DNA of 64,000 bases, taken from NCBI GenBank assembly GCA_024233865.1, contig JACKPA010000001.1:496001-560000 (forward strand). The letters run 5' to 3'. Numbering within the stretch: the stretch's first letter is position 1; each line of letters begins with the position of its first letter. Under the pieces are notes generated by a model. The model was not told the origin of the DNA. It was given only the letters and a program-made list of their open reading frames with translations, and did not search any database. Below, piece by piece: positions 43,706 to 53,632 of the stretch. The translations under genes were made by a program, and so were the position numbers. This DNA is from Leptospiraceae bacterium (lineage in GTDB: Bacteria; Spirochaetota; Leptospiria; Leptospirales; Leptospiraceae).

Positions 43706-45398
43706 TCATATAATTAATAATCAACGAATATTTGAAAGTAAACTAAATGTTTCATATAGAAAAGATTTCGGAGTATTTTTTACTAATAATATTGAAACCG
43801 TTGAGAAAATAATAAAAATTATAGATTTTGAAGATAAAGATTTATTTTCAAAAAAAATATTGGAACCTTCTTGTGGAAATGGTATATTTATTATTAGAAT
43901 TTTAGAAAAAGTATTTGAAAATATTAAAGATCATTATATCGCAGCTAAGTTTATTGAATCCTGTATTTATTTTGTGGATATAGATAAGAATATGATTGAG
44001 TCTACAAAATCTAATATATCTAATATTTTCAAACAAACGTTTCATAAAGAATATAGAGGAAAATTTAATGGCTTTATTTTTGATTATACACAAAGAATGA
44101 AACCCAAACATGATAACTCATTTGCAAACATTATGGATGTACCACTTGCAAAATACTTAGAATCCTTTGACTATATAATTGGAAACCCACCCTACGTCAC
44201 TTTGTATGGTAGAAGAGATAAAAAAAAAGATGAGAATCAAAGAAAATACTATTTAAGTAGGTATTCTCAATTTCCTGATTCTTTGAAAAATGGAAAAATT
44301 AACTATGTTATGCTTTTCATTGAACAATCAATTGATTTATTAAAAAAGGGGGGTAAATTAAGTTTTATAATTGATTTGGCATTTTTTGAAACTGCTTATG
44401 AACATACAAGAAAATTTCTTTTAGAAAAAACGAAAATATTAAGTATCGAATACAATATAAAAGATTTTGAAGTTGTTAGTGGGCAAATAATAATTCAAAC
44501 TCAAAAAAATAGTGTTACACACAATGAAGTTTGTATTGTTGACGCAAAGAATCATTCTCAAATAAAAGTAGAGCAAACGAATTGGTATAAACCCGAAGAC
44601 CAATACAGATTTAGGTTTAATACCTGCTCTAATCGTGCTAAACTAATAGAGAAGATAAAATTAAAGAATTGTCCAAGTTTAAAATCATTGTTTCCAAATA
44701 AGAACCTCAGAACTTGTGTAATGTTACTTGATATGGAAAACTTGTTTGTATTTAACAAACCGGAAACTAAATTTAATGGAAAAATATATCCATATTATCA
44801 AGGTTCTAAGAGTTTATCTTCTAAGTATGCAGTCTTGAAATACAATAAATTTTTTCATTATAACAAAGATTTACAAGATGAAATAAATGATGAATTAAAA
44901 GAAGAGCTTACTATTAAAGGAATTAAAAATAAAAAAAGATTAGGTATGGGAGAAACAATTATATATGATAAACCTAAAGTGTATATTCGTCAATCAGCAA
45001 AAGAAATCTTAGCATCTTATGATGATTTGCCTAGCTCTGCAAATAATAGCTTGTATATTTTTTCATTAAGAGATTCTACTGAAAAAAGTATACAATTTTT
45101 AAAATTCTTGTGTGGTTTTTTAAATTCAAAATTAATAACCTTTTATACTCAACAAACAAATATTATTAGGTATTCCAAAGGAAAGCAGCCGCAAATTAAA
45201 GTATCAGATTTATATTCAATTCCTATACCTATAGATATTGTATTACAAAGACGAATCTCTCAACTCGTAAATTCAATATATCATAATTACAATAAACGTT
45301 TTGATTCAATACAACAAGTTGACTATTTGATATTTGAATACTTTGAACTAAAAGAAGAAGAAGTTTCTGTTATTTTAGATTCTATAGATTCTTTCTAA
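43692..45398 (+). CDS. N6-adenine DNA methyltransferase (gamma group, TaqI-like)
   Basis: About 568 residues (a start at 43677 would add five). AdoMet motif ILEPSCGNGIFIIRILE near 60 precedes catalytic GNPPYVTLYG near 160, the order of gamma-group adenine methylases; the C-terminal 300 residues contain GETIIYDKPKVYIRQS and KGKQPQIKVSDLYSIPIP, typical of target-recognition domains. The codon use is noticeably more AT-rich than the flanking symporter and ArsA genes, suggesting transfer. No restriction nuclease is adjacent. It overlaps the symporter's 3' end by 14 bp. Confidence 0.88.
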   Translation: MKAYNHIINNQRIFESKLNVSYRKDFGVFFTNNIETVEKIIKIIDFEDKDLFSKKILEPSCGNGIFIIRILEKVFENIKDHYIAAKFIESCIYFVDIDKNMIESTKSNISNIFKQTFHKEYRGKFNGFIFDYTQRMKPKHDNSFANIMDVPLAKYLESFDYIIGNPPYVTLYGRRDKKKDENQRKYYLSRYSQFPDSLKNGKINYVMLFIEQSIDLLKKGGKLSFIIDLAFFETAYEHTRKFLLEKTKILSIEYNIKDFEVVSGQIIIQTQKNSVTHNEVCIVDAKNHSQIKVEQTNWYKPEDQYRFRFNTCSNRAKLIEKIKLKNCPSLKSLFPNKNLRTCVMLLDMENLFVFNKPETKFNGKIYPYYQGSKSLSSKYAVLKYNKFFHYNKDLQDEINDELKEELTIKGIKNKKRLGMGETIIYDKPKVYIRQSAKEILASYDDLPSSANNSLYIFSLRDSTEKSIQFLKFLCGFLNSKLITFYTQQTNIIRYSKGKQPQIKVSDLYSIPIPIDIVLQRRISQLVNSIYHNYNKRFDSIQQVDYLIFEYFELKEEEVSVILDSIDSF

Positions 45399-45406
45399 TT
45401 AATTGT

Positions 45407-46486
45407 ATGAACATCCTACAAGATATATTAAAAACAAAAAACGTAATTGTATGTTGTGGCTGTGGAGGAGTTGGTAAAACAACCACTAGTGCGGCTCTCG
45501 GCTTAAAAGCTGCTGAAATGGGTCGAAAAACTCTTGTAATGACAATCGACCCAGCTAAACGCCTTGCAGATAGTCTCGGTATAGGTGAATTAACCAATGA
45601 ACCCAAAAAAGTTTCCTTAACGAAAAACTTTTCAGGTGAAATGTGGGCAATGATGCTCGATGTGAAACAAACAATGGATGCCTTTATTTCCGAGCATGCA
45701 TCATCTAAGGAAAGTGTCCAATCTATTCTAAATAATCCTATTTACCAACAGTTTAGCAACAGTTTAGGTGGGGGACAAGAATACGGCGGAATGGGTAGGC
45801 TCTACCAAATTCACAGTTCACAAAAATATGATTTATTGATTCTGGATACACCACCCTCTCACCATGCAATTGATTTTATAATGGCACCCATAAATTTTAA
45901 GAATTTTTTCAGCGCACCAATCCTTCAATTTTTTTTACAGAAAGACCAAGATGCCACCAATATAAGCACTAACCTGATAAATGCAGGTAGTGACTTTGCC
46001 ATGAAGGTTTTTGAAAAACTTACCGGTTCTCATTTTTATAAAGACCTTTCAGAGTTTATAAAAAATTTACAAGGCTTGTACAAATCTTTTATCATACAAG
46101 CAGAAGCCGTTTCCTCTTTGCTTGCGAATGAAAAAACCGCTTTTTTAACGATAACCAGTCCCGAGAAGCAACAATTGGTAGAGTCTTATCAATTGGAAAA
46201 ACAACTAAATAACTTTGGTTTTAGACTTCATTTACTTGTTGTGAATAAGTGTAATGAAACCGTTGTAGAAGAAAATTTGGATATGCTCCCCGAAAATCTA
46301 CGAGGCAACATCACAGAACTTTTACAAAAGCAAAGAAAACAAGCAGAGCATGAAGATTTTTTAATCAAGGAATCCATAGAGTTGGTAAGCACAAAATTAC
46401 TTTATCAGAAAGTTCCCCTATTCCATAAAGATATTCATGATTTAAATTCTCTTTGGGAATACGGGAACTGTCTTATAAAAATATAA
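45407..46486 (+). CDS. ArsA/GET3-family ATPase
   Basis: 359 residues. Deviant Walker A CGCGGVGKTTTSAALGL near 20, switch I TIDPAKRLADSLG, and switch II LDTPPSHHAIDF near 147. This is the ArsA/Get3/MinD superfamily; bacterial members with a single ATPase domain are generally not arsenic pumps, and no arsB is nearby. A role in membrane-protein or envelope handling is possible but not shown. Eight bases separate it from the preceding methyltransferase, and 55 from the MscS gene. Confidence 0.88.
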   Translation: MNILQDILKTKNVIVCCGCGGVGKTTTSAALGLKAAEMGRKTLVMTIDPAKRLADSLGIGELTNEPKKVSLTKNFSGEMWAMMLDVKQTMDAFISEHASSKESVQSILNNPIYQQFSNSLGGGQEYGGMGRLYQIHSSQKYDLLILDTPPSHHAIDFIMAPINFKNFFSAPILQFFLQKDQDATNISTNLINAGSDFAMKVFEKLTGSHFYKDLSEFIKNLQGLYKSFIIQAEAVSSLLANEKTAFLTITSPEKQQLVESYQLEKQLNNFGFRLHLLVVNKCNETVVEENLDMLPENLRGNITELLQKQRKQAEHEDFLIKESIELVSTKLLYQKVPLFHKDIHDLNSLWEYGNCLIKI

Positions 46487-46541
46487 GAAATTTTTTAATT
46501 ACTTTACTGATAATAAAGTTTTACCAATTAAGTATAATAAT

Positions 46542-47432
46542 ATGGACTTTTTGATTATATTAGAAAAATTTGAGCGAATCTTAACCATTAAGCTATTTAG
46601 CATCGGTCAAACAGAAGTTAGTTTTTCCTCTTTAATGGTATTTTGCGTATTGCTTATATTCTTCGTTCTGTTGTCCCGTTTTATTGCTCGTAGAATTATT
46701 GAAAAATTACTTACACGGCTTCAATTAGAACAAGGCATGCGATACACAATTAGACGCGTAACGGAATATTCCTTAGTTATTATAGGGGCAATTATTGCTT
46801 TTCAAACAATTGGAATTAATTTGAGCGGTTTAGCTGTTATATTTGGTTTGTTATCTGTTGGTATTGGATTTGGATTACAAAATATTACCTCTAATTTTAT
46901 TGCCGGTCTGATTTTACTTTTTGAAAGACCTATCAAAGTTGGTGATCGTGTCACTGTTGGAGAAATAGAAGGGGATATAATTGAAATTAACATACGCTCA
47001 ACGACTATTCGTTCCTTGACTAACATTGCTATTATTGTTCCTAACTCGGAATTTGTTTCCAGTAGAGTCATTAATTGGTCTTATGAAAATTCTAAGATAA
47101 GGGTTGATATATATGTAGGTGTCTCTTATAATTCGGATTTGGACTTGGTTTTGGATTCCTTAAAGCAAGTTGCTCTTGAAAACGGGGATGTTTTGCAATC
47201 ACCAAGCCCTGAAGTTCACTTGCGAAGTTTTGGTGATTCGTCTTGGAATATGTGTTTGCGTATATGGATTAATAACCCTAAGCGATACTATTATGTAATT
47301 TCGGATATAAACTGTGCCATTGTCCGGAAATTTAGAGAAAATAGTATTGAGATACCTTTCCCACAACGAGACTTGAATATTCGTTCGCCTTTGCCAATTC
47401 CCATTTCAGAGCAGGTGAAAAACAAATCCTAA
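46542..47432 (+). CDS. Small-conductance mechanosensitive channel (MscS)
   Basis: 296 residues with three membrane segments (about 25-45, 72-92, 95-125). The pore helix is GLLSVGIGFGLQNITSNFIAG, followed by FERPIKVGDRVTVG and VPNSEFVSSRVINWS in the beta domain, all MscS signatures. It opens on membrane tension to release solutes during osmotic downshock. Confidence 0.93.
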   Translation: MDFLIILEKFERILTIKLFSIGQTEVSFSSLMVFCVLLIFFVLLSRFIARRIIEKLLTRLQLEQGMRYTIRRVTEYSLVIIGAIIAFQTIGINLSGLAVIFGLLSVGIGFGLQNITSNFIAGLILLFERPIKVGDRVTVGEIEGDIIEINIRSTTIRSLTNIAIIVPNSEFVSSRVINWSYENSKIRVDIYVGVSYNSDLDLVLDSLKQVALENGDVLQSPSPEVHLRSFGDSSWNMCLRIWINNPKRYYYVISDINCAIVRKFRENSIEIPFPQRDLNIRSPLPIPISEQVKNKS

Positions 47433-47500
47433 ATTAACATGAGTTAAAGACTGCAAGTTCAGCCTGAGAAAGAGTTTTCAGTCCATTATTCATGGTATAA

Positions 47501-48052
47501 TTACTTTGCTGGTTTAAATTCTTTTATTACCCTACCGGTACTCAAAAATGACACTCCTTGAGTGCCAGCAGTACCCAACATTACCGATTCAACAATAGGC
47601 GGAGAAACTTTTGTTTCAGAAACCCATTCAATAAGAAAATTAGCACCTACTCCACCCCTTGTATCGTGTTGCTCGATAAAAAAATCCGTAGAAGCCAAAG
47701 GACCTAGTTTGACAGGTTTGGATATATAATCATTTAAAAAGGTACCATTAGTATCATAATATTTCACAAATTTCAGCACAATAGAGTTATTTAAATCTAT
47801 ATTGTGAATACTAATAGTTGCTGCCAAGTTATAGACTTTTCTTTTACGAAGATAATAAATATGTGAATAAATGGGAACATAAACAGTTTGCCCCATAACC
47901 GGTTTAAAACCCTTATTCAAAACAACTTCCGTATTTATTGGAACATTTGGGTTGTTGCTTTGCTCCGAATAGTTGATTTCTCCTGTTTCAGGTTTACAAA
48001 GACCGACAAAAACAATTACCAAACAAACCAAAATTTTTAATAAGCTTTTCAT
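47501..48052 (-). CDS. DUF3124 lipoprotein
   Basis: 183 residues. N-terminal signal sequence ending in VGLC (Cys19), then a DUF3124 domain: GQTVYVPIYSHIYYL near 54, AATISIHNIDLNNSI near 80, YYDTNGTFLNDYISKPVKL near 100, then GGVGANFLIEW and QGVSFLSTGR. The domain function is unknown. It is divergently arranged to the FadL-like gene downstream on the map, with a 127-bp gap. Confidence 0.82.
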   Translation of the reverse strand: MKSLLKILVCLVIVFVGLCKPETGEINYSEQSNNPNVPINTEVVLNKGFKPVMGQTVYVPIYSHIYYLRKRKVYNLAATISIHNIDLNNSIVLKFVKYYDTNGTFLNDYISKPVKLGPLASTDFFIEQHDTRGGVGANFLIEWVSETKVSPPIVESVMLGTAGTQGVSFLSTGRVIKEFKPAK

Positions 48053-48179
48053 TCACTCACAACTCCACTTGTAACAATTCGTTTTGATTCTAAAAATTTT
48101 TTCCCTTTAATAACCAAAGAAAATTTTATGATTTTCTAAAAAATCCTTCTTTTTTTTATATATGAAAAAGGATTAAAAA

Positions 48180-49613
48180 TTGAAAAAGCTATTTTACCTA
48201 CTTTTATTCATAAACTTATCTGTTTTAGGCGATTCGTTTCACAGCATTCAAGGTTTTTACGGGCAAAGAGCTGCTGGTCTAGGAGGTGCTTACACCGCTG
48301 TTTCTGACGATCCTTCGGGAGCTTATTATAATCCGGCTGGTCTTGCCTTTGCTTTTGATGATTCCATTTCTATATCTGCAAGCAATTACAAAATTATTAC
48401 CAAAAAATATGAAAACGTAGATTCTCCCAGCCAAACCTATACTCAAACATCCAAAACTTATTTACCTAACTTTATAGGTGTAGTGAAAAATATGGGAAAA
48501 TATAAGATGGGAATTTCTATTGTCAACACTATAAATGACAGTTTTAATCGAAATACTCAAATTATTGCTCCCCTGTTCTCTCCAACCATCAACAATACTA
48601 AAATTTATAATTTGGAAAATTACAAGCAATACCTGTTCGGACCAAGTTTTGCTTACGCTTTAAATTCAAAGCTGTCACTTGGAGCTACGTTTTATTTTTT
48701 TGAAGATACGCAAGGAATAGCCAGAACCTACTTGCAGCAGTATACTGATGGTTCTTATGTTTCTCAGTCTTATGTTGACAATAGAAGAACGCTCGGTTTG
48801 AATCCTATTGTCGGTTTGCAATATATGGTAACACCAAAATTATCCGTTGGATTTTCTTTACGACAGAAAATTGTTACTTCGGGAAATAGACTATACAGCA
48901 AATTCTATCTTGATTCTTTGCAAAGTTCTTCAACCAATAATGTTGATTTAACCGAAGGGACTCACAAAGCAAATGCTGCTTCGGAAGGTAGCTACATAAC
49001 CATCAAGCGTCCGTTAAATAAAGACATTCCCCAAAATAAGGAATTCAGGCTTGGGAGTGCTTGGTTTGCAACTCGGAAATTGATGGTGGCAACAGACCTT
49101 ATTTATACAGAAGCTTACTCTAAAAAGAAAAGCAATACCGAATTTTCCGTAGGATCAAATGCAAGGCTAATACAAAATGATAGCGAAATACTGGAATTAA
49201 ACTACAAATCTACACTTAACTATGCAATCGGATTTGAGTATTTTCTTTCGGATATACTTTCCTTTTCTGCCGGTACGTTTACAAATAATGCTAATACAAA
49301 AGAAATTAAATGGGCGGATTCAGCCATAGACCTTTCCATAAGAAGTTTGGTTGGAACCGAATTAATTGCCAAAAGTGGAAATAATGACTTGGTTTACAAA
49401 ATCCCGAGAGCACAAGAAAACCCAAGAAACGAATATGTAAATAATATAGGTTATTCTTTTGGTTTAACATGGGCAACCGCCAAAGCTTCCATTTCACTTT
49501 CCATTATTCGAGAGGTAGGGAAAGGTCAATCTCGAATTGACGCAAATAGCCTTTCTCAACCTTTGTTATACGAAGGGTTTTCATTCTACATTGTAGCTTC
49601 AAGCAAAGGATAG
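48180..49613 (+). CDS. FadL/OmpP1-like outer membrane transport protein
   Basis: 477 residues. Signal peptide (1-17) and then AAGLGGAYTAVSDDPSGAYY (the family's N-terminal hatch region with NPAGLAF following). The remainder alternates polar and aromatic residues, consistent with a 14-strand barrel ending in aromatic strands. Such proteins take up hydrophobic compounds such as fatty acids. Start is a TTG at 48180, supported by AAAGGA 8 bp upstream. It is followed after 21 bp by a small conserved-looking gene. Confidence 0.85.
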   Translation: MKKLFYLLLFINLSVLGDSFHSIQGFYGQRAAGLGGAYTAVSDDPSGAYYNPAGLAFAFDDSISISASNYKIITKKYENVDSPSQTYTQTSKTYLPNFIGVVKNMGKYKMGISIVNTINDSFNRNTQIIAPLFSPTINNTKIYNLENYKQYLFGPSFAYALNSKLSLGATFYFFEDTQGIARTYLQQYTDGSYVSQSYVDNRRTLGLNPIVGLQYMVTPKLSVGFSLRQKIVTSGNRLYSKFYLDSLQSSSTNNVDLTEGTHKANAASEGSYITIKRPLNKDIPQNKEFRLGSAWFATRKLMVATDLIYTEAYSKKKSNTEFSVGSNARLIQNDSEILELNYKSTLNYAIGFEYFLSDILSFSAGTFTNNANTKEIKWADSAIDLSIRSLVGTELIAKSGNNDLVYKIPRAQENPRNEYVNNIGYSFGLTWATAKASISLSIIREVGKGQSRIDANSLSQPLLYEGFSFYIVASSKG

Positions 49614-49634
49614 ACAAAATAGGAGACAATCATA

Positions 49635-49856
49635 ATGACAGAAGAAGAAAAAAACAAGCTTATTAAACGTAAAGAACTTCTAAATCAAGTTGTAAACTTA
49701 GAAGTAGAAGAATGTTTTGAAAACGATAACGGTTTGTATGAAAAAACAAAAACCGGAGTTTTTTTTCATGTCGGTTCTTGCGAACCATCTTTTCATCCAC
49801 TACAGCACATAGAAGAAGAAATAGAAAATATAAATGATGAATTATCTAAACCTTAA
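49635..49856 (+). CDS. Small acidic protein of unknown function
   Basis: 73 residues, highly charged (Glu/Lys-rich), no signal peptide. A strong AGGAGA ribosome site lies before the ATG and the gene follows the FadL-like gene by 21 bp. It contains VFFHVGSCEPSFHP in the middle and a coiled helix at each end. No family recognised. Its 3' end overlaps the convergent chemotaxis receptor by 11 bp. Confidence 0.6.
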   Translation: MTEEEKNKLIKRKELLNQVVNLEVEECFENDNGLYEKTKTGVFFHVGSCEPSFHPLQHIEEEIENINDELSKP

Positions 49857-51429
49857 ATCTATTAATACTATTGTTTAGTTGATTAGCCATACCATTCAAC
49901 GCGTCAGCAAGTCCGGAAATATTTTCCGCATCCTTGGCTGTTATTTTGACGGCATCGGAAATGCCTGATATATTCTGAGTAACTTCGTTAGAAGCCGTAG
50001 TTGCATGAACGGAATTGGAAGCAACTTCTTTTGCTGTGATAGATTGCTCTTCTACCGAAGAAGCAATGGCACTATTAATATCGTTGATTTTTTTAATTAC
50101 ATCATTAATTTCGGAAATAATGGTTATAGTGTCCTTAGTGCTACTTTGAATTGCTTGGATTCTTGACTTTATTTCGCTGGAAGATTCGGAAGACTGGCGA
50201 GCAAGCTCCTTAACTTCAGAGGCTACAACAGCAAAACCCTTTCCTGCATTTCCGGCGCTCGCAGCTTCAATGGAGGCATTCAAGGCAAGAAGATTGGTTT
50301 GCTGTGCAATCTTAGATATTGTTTCAATTACCTTTCCGATTTCTCCTGCGTTTAGCTCTAATTCTTGAAAAATCTGATTTGAATTATTCGCTTTGGTATT
50401 AGCTTCATTCGCTATAACTGCAGCTTCTGTAGAACGCTGTGCCACTTCCCCTACGGATATGGATATTTCCTCAGTCGAACTAGATACAATTTGTAAGTTT
50501 TGATTCAGTTGAGTAGCTGACGCAGCTATAGTTTGAGACTGTAAAGAGATTTGTTCCGTACCGGAAGATAGGCTTAAGCTGGCTTCTTTTAATTTTTGAG
50601 AGGTATTGTATGTTTCTTTTAAATTTTTGGAGACTTCTTTCACTATAGAATGGATCACGTTGATAAACTTGTTTAACCAATCTGCCATATCCTTTAACTC
50701 ATCTTGGGAGTTTAAATCTATCCTTTTTCTGAGATCACCTTCGCCTTCCGCAAGATCACGAATACGATTTAACATATTGTGCAAAGGTGCCGTAATGCTA
50801 CGAGTCAAAACAAAACCTATAAGAGCCGAAAAAACAATGCTACCACAAAGAATCCCGAAAAAAAGCAACATTATAGACTTGTAAGATTTTTCAGAGCTTT
50901 CATATTCTCTTTTTGCTACCGTTAGTTGCACTTCAACCAATTCGGAAAAAACTTCTGATATAGGATCAATAGTAGGATACAAATCAGCATTAACGTATTC
51001 GGTCAAGGCTACTGCGTCTTGTTTTTGCAAAATAGTCTCTAAATTTTCCAAAGAACGATTTGCTTCTTGCAAAAGAGGCCTAGCTTTTTCGACTAGCGCC
51101 TTTTCTTCTTCCACCAGATAGGTTAATAAAAAAGCATCCCATTTTTGATTAATTACAGAACGAGCAGTATGTACATTTTTTAAGCCATTTTGCCAACTAA
51201 CACTACCGCTTCTTACTTTGTGAGTTGTATCCACAATTTGAACGGCATACAAATCAGCAACCTGCTTTAATTGGCTTAAAGGGATAACCCGATCTTCGTA
51301 AATCGTCTTTAAACTACCTATTATTTCTTCCATATCCCAATAACTAATTACTCCAATGAGAAAAAGTGGGAGAATCAACAAAAGAATAGATATACTGAGT
51401 CTAGTTCCTATACGAATTTTTTGTAACAT
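49846..51429 (-). CDS. Methyl-accepting chemotaxis protein
   Basis: About 527 residues. First membrane helix (about 8-28), a periplasmic four-helix-bundle sensor (about 30-180), second helix (about 185-208), HAMP (about 210-265), and a signalling domain with the hairpin tip QQTNLLALNASIEAASAGNA, then GKGFAVVASEVKELARQSS. It would feed into CheA/CheW to steer motility. The frame opens with a TTG at 51441, but the ATG at 51429 with GAGAG upstream is preferred. No che genes are adjacent. Confidence 0.93.
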   Translation of the reverse strand: MLQKIRIGTRLSISILLLILPLFLIGVISYWDMEEIIGSLKTIYEDRVIPLSQLKQVADLYAVQIVDTTHKVRSGSVSWQNGLKNVHTARSVINQKWDAFLLTYLVEEEKALVEKARPLLQEANRSLENLETILQKQDAVALTEYVNADLYPTIDPISEVFSELVEVQLTVAKREYESSEKSYKSIMLLFFGILCGSIVFSALIGFVLTRSITAPLHNMLNRIRDLAEGEGDLRKRIDLNSQDELKDMADWLNKFINVIHSIVKEVSKNLKETYNTSQKLKEASLSLSSGTEQISLQSQTIAASATQLNQNLQIVSSSTEEISISVGEVAQRSTEAAVIANEANTKANNSNQIFQELELNAGEIGKVIETISKIAQQTNLLALNASIEAASAGNAGKGFAVVASEVKELARQSSESSSEIKSRIQAIQSSTKDTITIISEINDVIKKINDINSAIASSVEEQSITAKEVASNSVHATTASNEVTQNISGISDAVKITAKDAENISGLADALNGMANQLNNSINRFKV

Positions 51430-51630
51430 AAAAACTCTCAAAATTTTAAAGCTCCAAAGAACTACTATAACTATGATTATTGGCTATAATCAAAAAGTAA
51501 ATAATTTTTTTAAAAATAACCGATTTCCGAAAGCCAAATTAATTTTAGTAGCCGATTATCAATTGACTTAAATTAGTCGTTTACTACCATGAAAGTCATT
51601 AATAACTTAAAGCAAAAGGAACTACTGCTT

Positions 51631-52068
51631 ATGACTACAAAAAATATTAAGAAGATTACTTTAACGTCTTTTCTAATTTTATTTATTTTTACGACTTTTT
51701 ACCCAATTTCATCTCAAGAAAAAAAACGTCAAAAGGGACAGCAAGCCAAACAAACTCAAAAGTTTTTAAAACTGTTTTTTGAAACCAATGATTCCAATAA
51801 AGATGGGAAAGTATCCAAGGAAGAGTGGACATCCCAGTTTGATGCAATGGACAAAAATAAAGACGGAAGTATCGATAAACAAGAGCTACGTCAATATTTA
51901 AGAAAAAAACAAGAAGAACGAAGACAAAAAAGGCAAAACAACCAAAAACAAAAAAATAGAAAAAATAAACTAAAAGACAAAAAAGAAGGAAAGGAAAAAG
52001 AAGGACCAGCGAAAGATTCTAATTCACCCAATGCAAGTGAAGCAGAAGAAGAGGATGATGAAAGCTAA
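51631..52068 (+). CDS. Secreted EF-hand protein
   Basis: About 145 residues. Signal peptide (about 1-28), then two canonical EF-hand loops DSNKDGKVSKEEW and DKNKDGSIDKQEL that should bind calcium, and a very basic then acidic low-complexity tail. AAAGGA is placed 10 bp before the ATG at 51631; an upstream ATG at 51589 lacks a ribosome site. The function is unknown; calcium-dependent envelope or matrix binding is inferred. Confidence 0.8.
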   Translation: MTTKNIKKITLTSFLILFIFTTFYPISSQEKKRQKGQQAKQTQKFLKLFFETNDSNKDGKVSKEEWTSQFDAMDKNKDGSIDKQELRQYLRKKQEERRQKRQNNQKQKNRKNKLKDKKEGKEKEGPAKDSNSPNASEAEEEDDES

Positions 52069-52091
52069 ATTTTAACTTTAGAGAAGTAAAC

Positions 52092-52117
52092 GCTCCCTGA
52101 GAATAACCGAAGGGAGC
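52092..52117. terminator. Hairpin GCTCCCT/AGGGAGC after EF-hand gene
   Basis: Seven-base perfect arms with a 12-base loop, 24 bp after the stop codon. There is no following T-run in either direction, so termination is uncertain. The AAGGGAGC arm recalls the end of the palindromic element at 13279-13378. Confidence 0.35.
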
Positions 52118-52300
52118 ATTTAGACCAAAATTCGTGATGAATGATAGAGTTAGTAATGCCTTATCCGGTCTATCAAGGCAGGCTAAAATCAAACTTTAAA
52201 AACCATGGTTTTTTCCTCGATAAAAATGAAAAAGTATTTGATTTTAAAAAATATAAAAATTAGAATCTACCAACATATCCCGTTTAGTTAGAGTGATAGA

Positions 52301-53287
52301 TTGAAAATCAAACAAAAATTTCGCGATTTTTATGTTTTGGGACAAAAAAAGGTTCAAGACATAAAAAAGTTATATAACCAAATTCATATCAATATCAATA
52401 AAAGGGGAGATGAGAAATTGACAATTATGCTCATTCCCCATACGGAAAAAAAGAGTCGCAGTATTTATATTTCCTACAGGGCTATTTCCATTTTTATTTT
52501 GATTTTAGCTCTTATTTTATCAATTAGTGCTATAAATGTATTAAACCAGAGTGGTAATGCACATGAAATCAATGAATTTCATTACACAAACAAAGACTAT
52601 ATCAGGCAATCAGCCAAGTTACGATCCGAAGCAAAAACTTTACATAATATGGTTCAGTATTATTATGAAAAAATTTCAAGTTTATATCTTAAATTGGGTG
52701 GAGATCCGTTTAAGCTATCTCAGCCTTCTAATCAAAGTGAACAGCTCAGTGTAATTCCCCAGGGAATACAAACAAATATCAATTCGGAAACCTATACCAT
52801 AAAAGGAGATATATACAATCTAAAATTAGTTTCAGAATTGACCAATGAAGTTATTAAATTGATGAAAAATAAGAGCAACATCATTGAAAATACTCCTTCA
52901 CTTTGGCCCACAAAGGGTTATATTTTATTTCCTTACGGAAATTATTTATCACCAATAACAGGAAAAGAAGAAACAAACAATGGCATTGATATTGGTACTT
53001 TTCCTGGAACTGAAGTTATAGCTACAGCTCCAGGAACTGTTTTGGAAATTGGTTATACGGAAGTGACGGGTAATTTTATTAAAATCAAACATAAATACAG
53101 TTGGAAAACAATTTACTCCAATTTGGATCGAATTCAGGTTGAAAAAGGGAAGGAAGTTTCTAGAGGAGATATTATTGGTTATGTTGGTAAAAGTTCCCTA
53201 AGCTCCATTTTTTATCTACATTATGAAGTACACGTAGGAACCAAACCATTAAATCCATATTCATTTTTAAATCAGATACAAAATTAA
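52301..53287 (+). CDS. Membrane-anchored M23-like protein with lost metal ligands
   Basis: 328 residues from a TTG start. A membrane helix (about 58-78), a coiled linker, and a C-terminal M23/LytM-fold domain (about 205-325). Expected zinc ligands are changed: the HxxxD motif is NNGIDI (His to Asn), the catalytic HLH is YLHYEVH (first His to Tyr), and the YxHL motif is IYSNL (His to Asn). It therefore probably does not cleave peptidoglycan but may regulate or recruit an amidase, as EnvC/NlpD-type proteins do. The stop codon TAA is followed directly by the ATG of the bactofilin gene. Confidence 0.85.
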   Translation: MKIKQKFRDFYVLGQKKVQDIKKLYNQIHININKRGDEKLTIMLIPHTEKKSRSIYISYRAISIFILILALILSISAINVLNQSGNAHEINEFHYTNKDYIRQSAKLRSEAKTLHNMVQYYYEKISSLYLKLGGDPFKLSQPSNQSEQLSVIPQGIQTNINSETYTIKGDIYNLKLVSELTNEVIKLMKNKSNIIENTPSLWPTKGYILFPYGNYLSPITGKEETNNGIDIGTFPGTEVIATAPGTVLEIGYTEVTGNFIKIKHKYSWKTIYSNLDRIQVEKGKEVSRGDIIGYVGKSSLSSIFYLHYEVHVGTKPLNPYSFLNQIQN

Positions 53288-53632
53288 ATGAACGAAACAA
53301 CAGCAGAAGAATTTCCAGTTAATAGTATAATAGGGGAAGGAGCCGAATTTATCGGTGAATTCAAGTTAAACGGTCTTATCCGTATTGATGGTATTTTCAG
53401 AGGTCGTTTGCAAACAGACGGAAAAGTAATTATAGGAAAAACGGGATTTGTGGACACTGATGTAAGAGCCAGAATTGTAGTAGCTGGTGGTGAAATTCGA
53501 GGAAATATTTACGCTACTGAAAGAGTGATTTTGCTTGCTACTTGTCGATTGTACGGAGATGTAATTACACCTAAGCTGAAGATAGAAGAAGGTGTTGTTT
53601 TTAATGGAATATGTACGGTTAACCCAAGTTGA
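53288..53632 (+). CDS. Bactofilin
   Basis: 114 residues, a single bactofilin (DUF583) beta-helix: SIIGEGAEFIGEFKLNGLIR, then IDGIFRGRLQTDGKVIIGKTG and GGEIRGNIYATERVIL. Bactofilins polymerise without nucleotide into filaments on the inner membrane and often recruit M23-type hydrolases to shape the cell. The start abuts the M23-like gene's stop, and the next gene overlaps this stop (TTGA), so three genes form one unit. Confidence 0.93.
   Translation: MNETTAEEFPVNSIIGEGAEFIGEFKLNGLIRIDGIFRGRLQTDGKVIIGKTGFVDTDVRARIVVAGGEIRGNIYATERVILLATCRLYGDVITPKLKIEEGVVFNGICTVNPS

Noticed and set aside
45407..46486. Arsenical pump ATPase
   Set aside because: Single ATPase domain, no arsenite permease nearby and no recognisable arsenite-binding Cys set; annotated only as ArsA/GET3 family.
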